Part shown: positions 60,323 through 64,000 of the stretch, one piece after another
How the letters are laid out: the number at the start of each line of letters is the position of its first letter
How positions within the stretch are numbered: the stretch's first letter is position 1
Source of the DNA: Baylisascaris procyonis
Taxonomy: Eukaryota > Nematoda > Chromadorea > Rhabditida > Ascarididae
NCBI GenBank assembly: GCA_037389465.1
Contig: JAZARR010000213.1
Location: forward strand, 3,640,501 to 3,704,500
Direction of reading: 5' to 3'
DNA length: 64,000 nt
The notes under the pieces: generated by a model
What the model was told of the DNA's origin: nothing
The model's input: the letters and a program-made list of their open reading frames with translations, nothing else
The model's database searches: none
Position numbers and translations under genes: made by a program

Positions 60323-63300
60323 TTTAATGAGGATTTCGCCTCGACTTTCCGTTTGAAATCCACCAAGAATATTGGTCAGCAAATAATTCATTTGCGGAGA
60401 GAGTTGTATTTTACCAGCTGAAGATGGTGATTATCATATTGGTTTGAATATCGCAGTTCATTTCTATTGAAAATCTAAGTGAAATAGGTATTTTTTTTTT
60501 CACTTTTAATGCATAATTAAGGAACGATTCCCTGAACATTTATAAATAAGTCCACTTTTTTGTATACAGTCTTGCTTATTGAAAGAAATTTATCATTGTA
60601 AGACTATAAGCATGTAGGTCAGGACGAATCCATTTATAAGGGTGAATGTATTTGGTGAGCTGGAACGATAATAACTGCAGTACTTAATAAACCAAATTTA
60701 TCTTCTCAAATAGGTACAGTGGGATTATGACCTTCATTTCTTGTACATCTCGCGATTTGAGTGCATATTTTTGGGATTCATCTATTCCCGGTCGATCAAC
60801 AAGAGTAGCCAAATCCAAAAGAAGCACTCATTCTACCCTGTAATTTTAGTCCAGATTCGTTGGTTATTATTGTTGATCATTGCTTTATTAAGACTGTTGT
60901 TAAGATTACCTCCTTTTTTATTCCAATAGTAAAAGGTAATTTTGTCAAAGGAATAAATAACTTTATAAGTTTGGTGGATGATCAAAACCTCAACCAAAAA
61001 AAGGCGTTAAATCGATCTTGCTACGATGAAACGATGTGATTCGATATCGACTGATGAGGATATCATCTGCAATCTATTCCACTAAATTGACTTCTCTCGT
61101 TTTTTCTTGATGTAATCTATCCCACCTGCTGAAGTCAATCATCAATACGTTATTCCCCCCAAGATTCCTTTCATATAATCATGAAGATAAGGGAAGAGAT
61201 AGAAACAAGAGGTTCACGGAACAGATAGGACCCTTACCTTGATCTTTCGCATCTCTGACGAAAGCACTCACACTATCAGTGGTGATTAACTGGCATCCAA
61301 AGTGAACTTTCATTTTATTCTTCTATGGCTATTTTTTATTGAACGTTTCTAGTCTCATATAACGAAATTAACTAAGAACACTATATGCTTACCAATTCCA
61401 CTACTTTCCATATGAGATGCGATATTAACGCAATCACCAAATAAACAATAACGAGGCATCGAAAGACCGACAACACCTGCGACACATGCACCTATAAAGA
61501 GGAATTCGCTTCAATGGACAGCAACAAACAGCAATCCAAGAATTATGAGCATCGATATCAACATCTCGTATAGAGGGCTTCGCTTACCGGTTGTGTTTCG
61601 TTAAGATTCGAAGATATTTGCAGGGCATATGTAACAATAGAGCAATGACGTTTGTCAATACGAGTGCTTACGCTTAATGCGGCTTATTGGCTTAATCTAA
61701 AGACGAGCTCATTTCAGATATTTTTGTATATTATCTAACAATTAAGCTTAATGATACGATTTTCTGTTTGCAGCTCATCAAAGAAAGAACAAAACTGATA
61801 GCCGTTATCACTAGAAGTGGCACTTTCAATTTGTGGTCAAATACGTTGCACGAAAAGCCTGACGGTACGCACAAATCACTTTGTCGGAACACTTGAAAAT
61901 TATCGTTTATTATACTCGAGGAAAGCTTCTTTTCTTCGAGCATATCCTTCAATGCATTAGACACTAGAAGAATTGCATGAGAATTTAATGAGGTCAGGGG
62001 CATAATGATGAATTCAGCTGCTTATCCATTTGCCGTTCATATTATAGAATAAAGTTGTGCAAAATGTGGCTGCATTGGTCAAACAAGGTTCTGTGGTCTC
62101 CATATGACAAATAACTTTTAGCAGAACTTGAGTTGGAGACAAGAATTTCCATCGGTTTATGTCCGCTGAAGGCTAACTGGTGCAGCATTTTTTTAATGCA
62201 AAGCAGAATTCGGTTTCCACCGAATACACGCAATCGGTAACCGGCCGATATTTTCTAAGTGCATTCGGCTGTGCTCGAATTTCGCCCGCAAAATCAACGC
62301 ACTCGCTTGGCCACCAACCGAACGGAATTGCGATCGATCACCATCAAGAAATTTTACTGCAAAATAGCAGACCAGTGTGCAGGCCGATGCGTACGTTGAT
62401 TTGCTCGCTGGGCAGATGCGGTATACGGAAACTCCTTAGACTCCTTATTATCTCCAGTGCCATCACAGCGATTTCACGACCATGTTCATTTCCGTTACGA
62501 TGCGGAAGGCCCGAAACACACATATAACCGTCTCCTATCGTTTCCACCTGTCAAATACAATTATGAATCATTATTTGTCATGACCTGAAGGTGAGGACGA
62601 GGGTTTTAGGGAGTTGGTAGGATTATGCACTTCCCGAATAAATTTGTGGCTCTTCTTCTGAATCGTACCTTTTTTTGGTCTCCTCGTCTTGTTCAATAAA
62701 GCTCCCATAAAGCTCTCAGTCAAGATCGCATCGGTTATGAAATTGGCATAAAATACCACATTGTAAAATTGTTCGAGTTGTGAACTGCATTTTCTTAAGC
62801 AAGCTTCCAGAAACCAGGAATACACGGCAATATGCTACTACGATAACTCTTTTCCAATGCATTGTTTATAGTAATACGATTCGCTGGCCATCCAAATTCG
62901 GGGTATTACGTTTAGGATATGATTTCATCGGCTGATTACCGAATCAGCTAACTAGGAGCCTTTGGCAGATTTGCAAATGTAAGGTAAATGTTCAATTTTT
63001 GTCAAAATTGGACAATGGAAAATGCTTAACGATAGCCGAATGGACAGGTCAACACTCTTTTATGTTTAATATGGAATATCACCGTTGTGGACAACTAGAT
63101 AGTGGTGACGTATTTACTATTATCGATAATGGTTTCATCTGAAATAAAGATCTTACTCGTGCTCATCTTGTGATACGGCTGCTGAAGTACGATATATTTC
63201 AAATGCAACAATATTTTTGGCGTCGACTGAATTAAAAAAAAGGATTTATTTACTAAAACTCATTAACCTTGTATGCATCATGTGAATCGATAATACTGTC

Positions 63301-63336
63301 GAATACCGTATAAAGATCGTTCAATAGATTAACCAC
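60323..63336 (-). CDS. Receptor-type guanylate cyclase, partial catalytic domain
   Basis: Four exons: 63268-63336 ([17 protein letters not shown]), 62373-62547 ([22 protein letters not shown]...NVRIGLHT), 61393-61491 ([29 protein letters not shown]) and 60323-60417 ([15 protein letters not shown]...RGEILIK). Phases agree. This is the second half of the class III cyclase domain of nematode/animal receptor guanylate cyclases, which make cGMP from GTP at the plasma membrane. The base-selecting Glu (VETIGDG) and Cys (PRYCLFGD) are the guanylate type. The usual NTASRMES reads NIASHMES, so the arginine that stabilises the transition state is replaced by histidine. The exon carrying the metal-binding FSDIVGFT block, the kinase-like domain and the receptor should lie beyond 64000 or in the last 660 bases, but I do not see them there. 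The final exon after GEILIK was not found. Confidence 0.85.
62187..62345 (-). other. Coding-like open frame in a guanylate cyclase intron
   Basis: Reads [20 protein letters not shown], then [20 protein letters not shown], and ends PNSALH and a stop. It abuts exon 62373-62547 but is not part of the cyclase, whose next exon (61393-61491) joins with a conserved sequence. The family is unknown. Confidence 0.3.
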
Positions 63337-64000
63337 CTAAATTCATAAAATCTTTTATGCAAATCATAATTAATTCTCGACAAATTTGTGACAAGAAGAT
63401 CTTCACTACGTATTGTTGAAGGATATGATTACTTCTGTGGAAATGATTCTCTAAAAGTTTGAGTGCAGTTCATCGATCAAAATCATATCAAAGTATAAAT
63501 ATTAAAACGAATTGTACTTTATTGTCCTCTTAAATATTTTATAATTCTTATAGAATAAAATGTTTATTTGAGGGTAAATAAATTTTTGCAAACTCTTTTC
63601 GAGTATTTATAGGTCGAAATATAAGAACATAGTCCTCATATTTGCTCTTGTGTTCGATGCGTAATGTTGTCTTGTCATATGACGTTAAGACAGATTCTTG
63701 AAGTAATAATTAACTACTTGAAATCAAATAATTTCATATATTGAAAAAAAAAAATCTTGCTGAAAAGATCGACTATCATCGAAAACAAATAAATAAAGTA
63801 AAAGTGAGAAATTTAGTTCACAAGAATTGTTTGGCAAATATGTTGAAGTGTTGAAGATTAAATTTGGGAAAAAGATTGAAGAATGCAAAATTTAGATAAA
63901 TTATTGCTTTGTTTAACAGCTGAAAAATAGAAAAAAGCAAAGTAAAGTAAAGAAAAAAAATAGAAAAAAAATAGATGAAATTAATTAGACATATAGAATA
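63337..64000. other. AT-rich end of window
   Basis: Upstream of the first visible cyclase exon. I looked on the minus strand for the FSDIVGFT block and saw no match. It is probably a long intron running past the window edge. Confidence 0.5.

Noticed and set aside
61240..61310. Extra guanylate cyclase exon reading [15 protein letters not shown]
   Set aside because: It has a good donor, but no acceptor gives a frame matching the previous exon. The exon at 60323-60417 joins directly with the conserved sequence.

Overview
The window is AT-rich nuclear DNA from a nematode. Genes are split into many short exons with GTRAG donors and TTTCAG/TTAG-type acceptors. The five genes with a well-defined start have an unpaired 3' splice acceptor 5-22 bases before the ATG, as expected for spliced-leader (SL) trans-splicing. 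A perfect 22-base copy of the nematode SL1 leader is also present, embedded in a dispersed repeat. I cannot fix the clade from this sequence. There are no bacterial operons, CRISPR arrays, rRNA genes or tRNA genes that I can support.

Layout. 1-5.3 kb: no supported gene, some tandem repeats, and a short adapter-like string at 2.9 kb. 5.3-8.4 kb (-): a 180-residue protein with a perfect destruction box, best read as securin-like. 9.1-14.5 kb (-): a divergent tandem paralogue with the same destruction box. 17.0-22.3 kb (-): SEC12/PREB, the ER-membrane exchange factor for SAR1. 25.0-28.8 kb (+): membrin/GOSR2, an ER-Golgi Qb-SNARE, head to head with SEC12. 32.0-33.8 kb (-): a cytochrome b5 without a tail anchor. 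34-39.7 kb: repeats and no supported gene. 39.8-41.8 kb (-): a possible small cysteine-rich protein. 42.4-56.8 kb (+): a 17-exon ATF6, the ER-stress bZIP sensor. 60.3-63.3 kb (-): C-terminal half of the catalytic domain of a receptor-type guanylate cyclase; its 5' part lies outside the window or was not found, and its last exon was not found.

Four genes within 40 kb (SEC12, membrin, cytochrome b5, ATF6) act at the ER or in the early secretory pathway. SEC12 starts COPII budding, membrin works in fusion of the resulting carriers, ATF6 leaves the ER by COPII transport under stress, and cytochrome b5 serves ER or cytosolic electron transfer. Linkage may be chance.

The most unusual items are the SL1-headed retroposon family, the pair of destruction-box paralogues, a 25-bp minisatellite that duplicates a splice-donor motif inside an intron, a guanylate cyclase lacking the usual transition-state arginine, and several coding-like blocks inside introns that I cannot identify. 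Exon coordinates were derived by hand from splice signals and reading-phase agreement; none is supported by transcripts.
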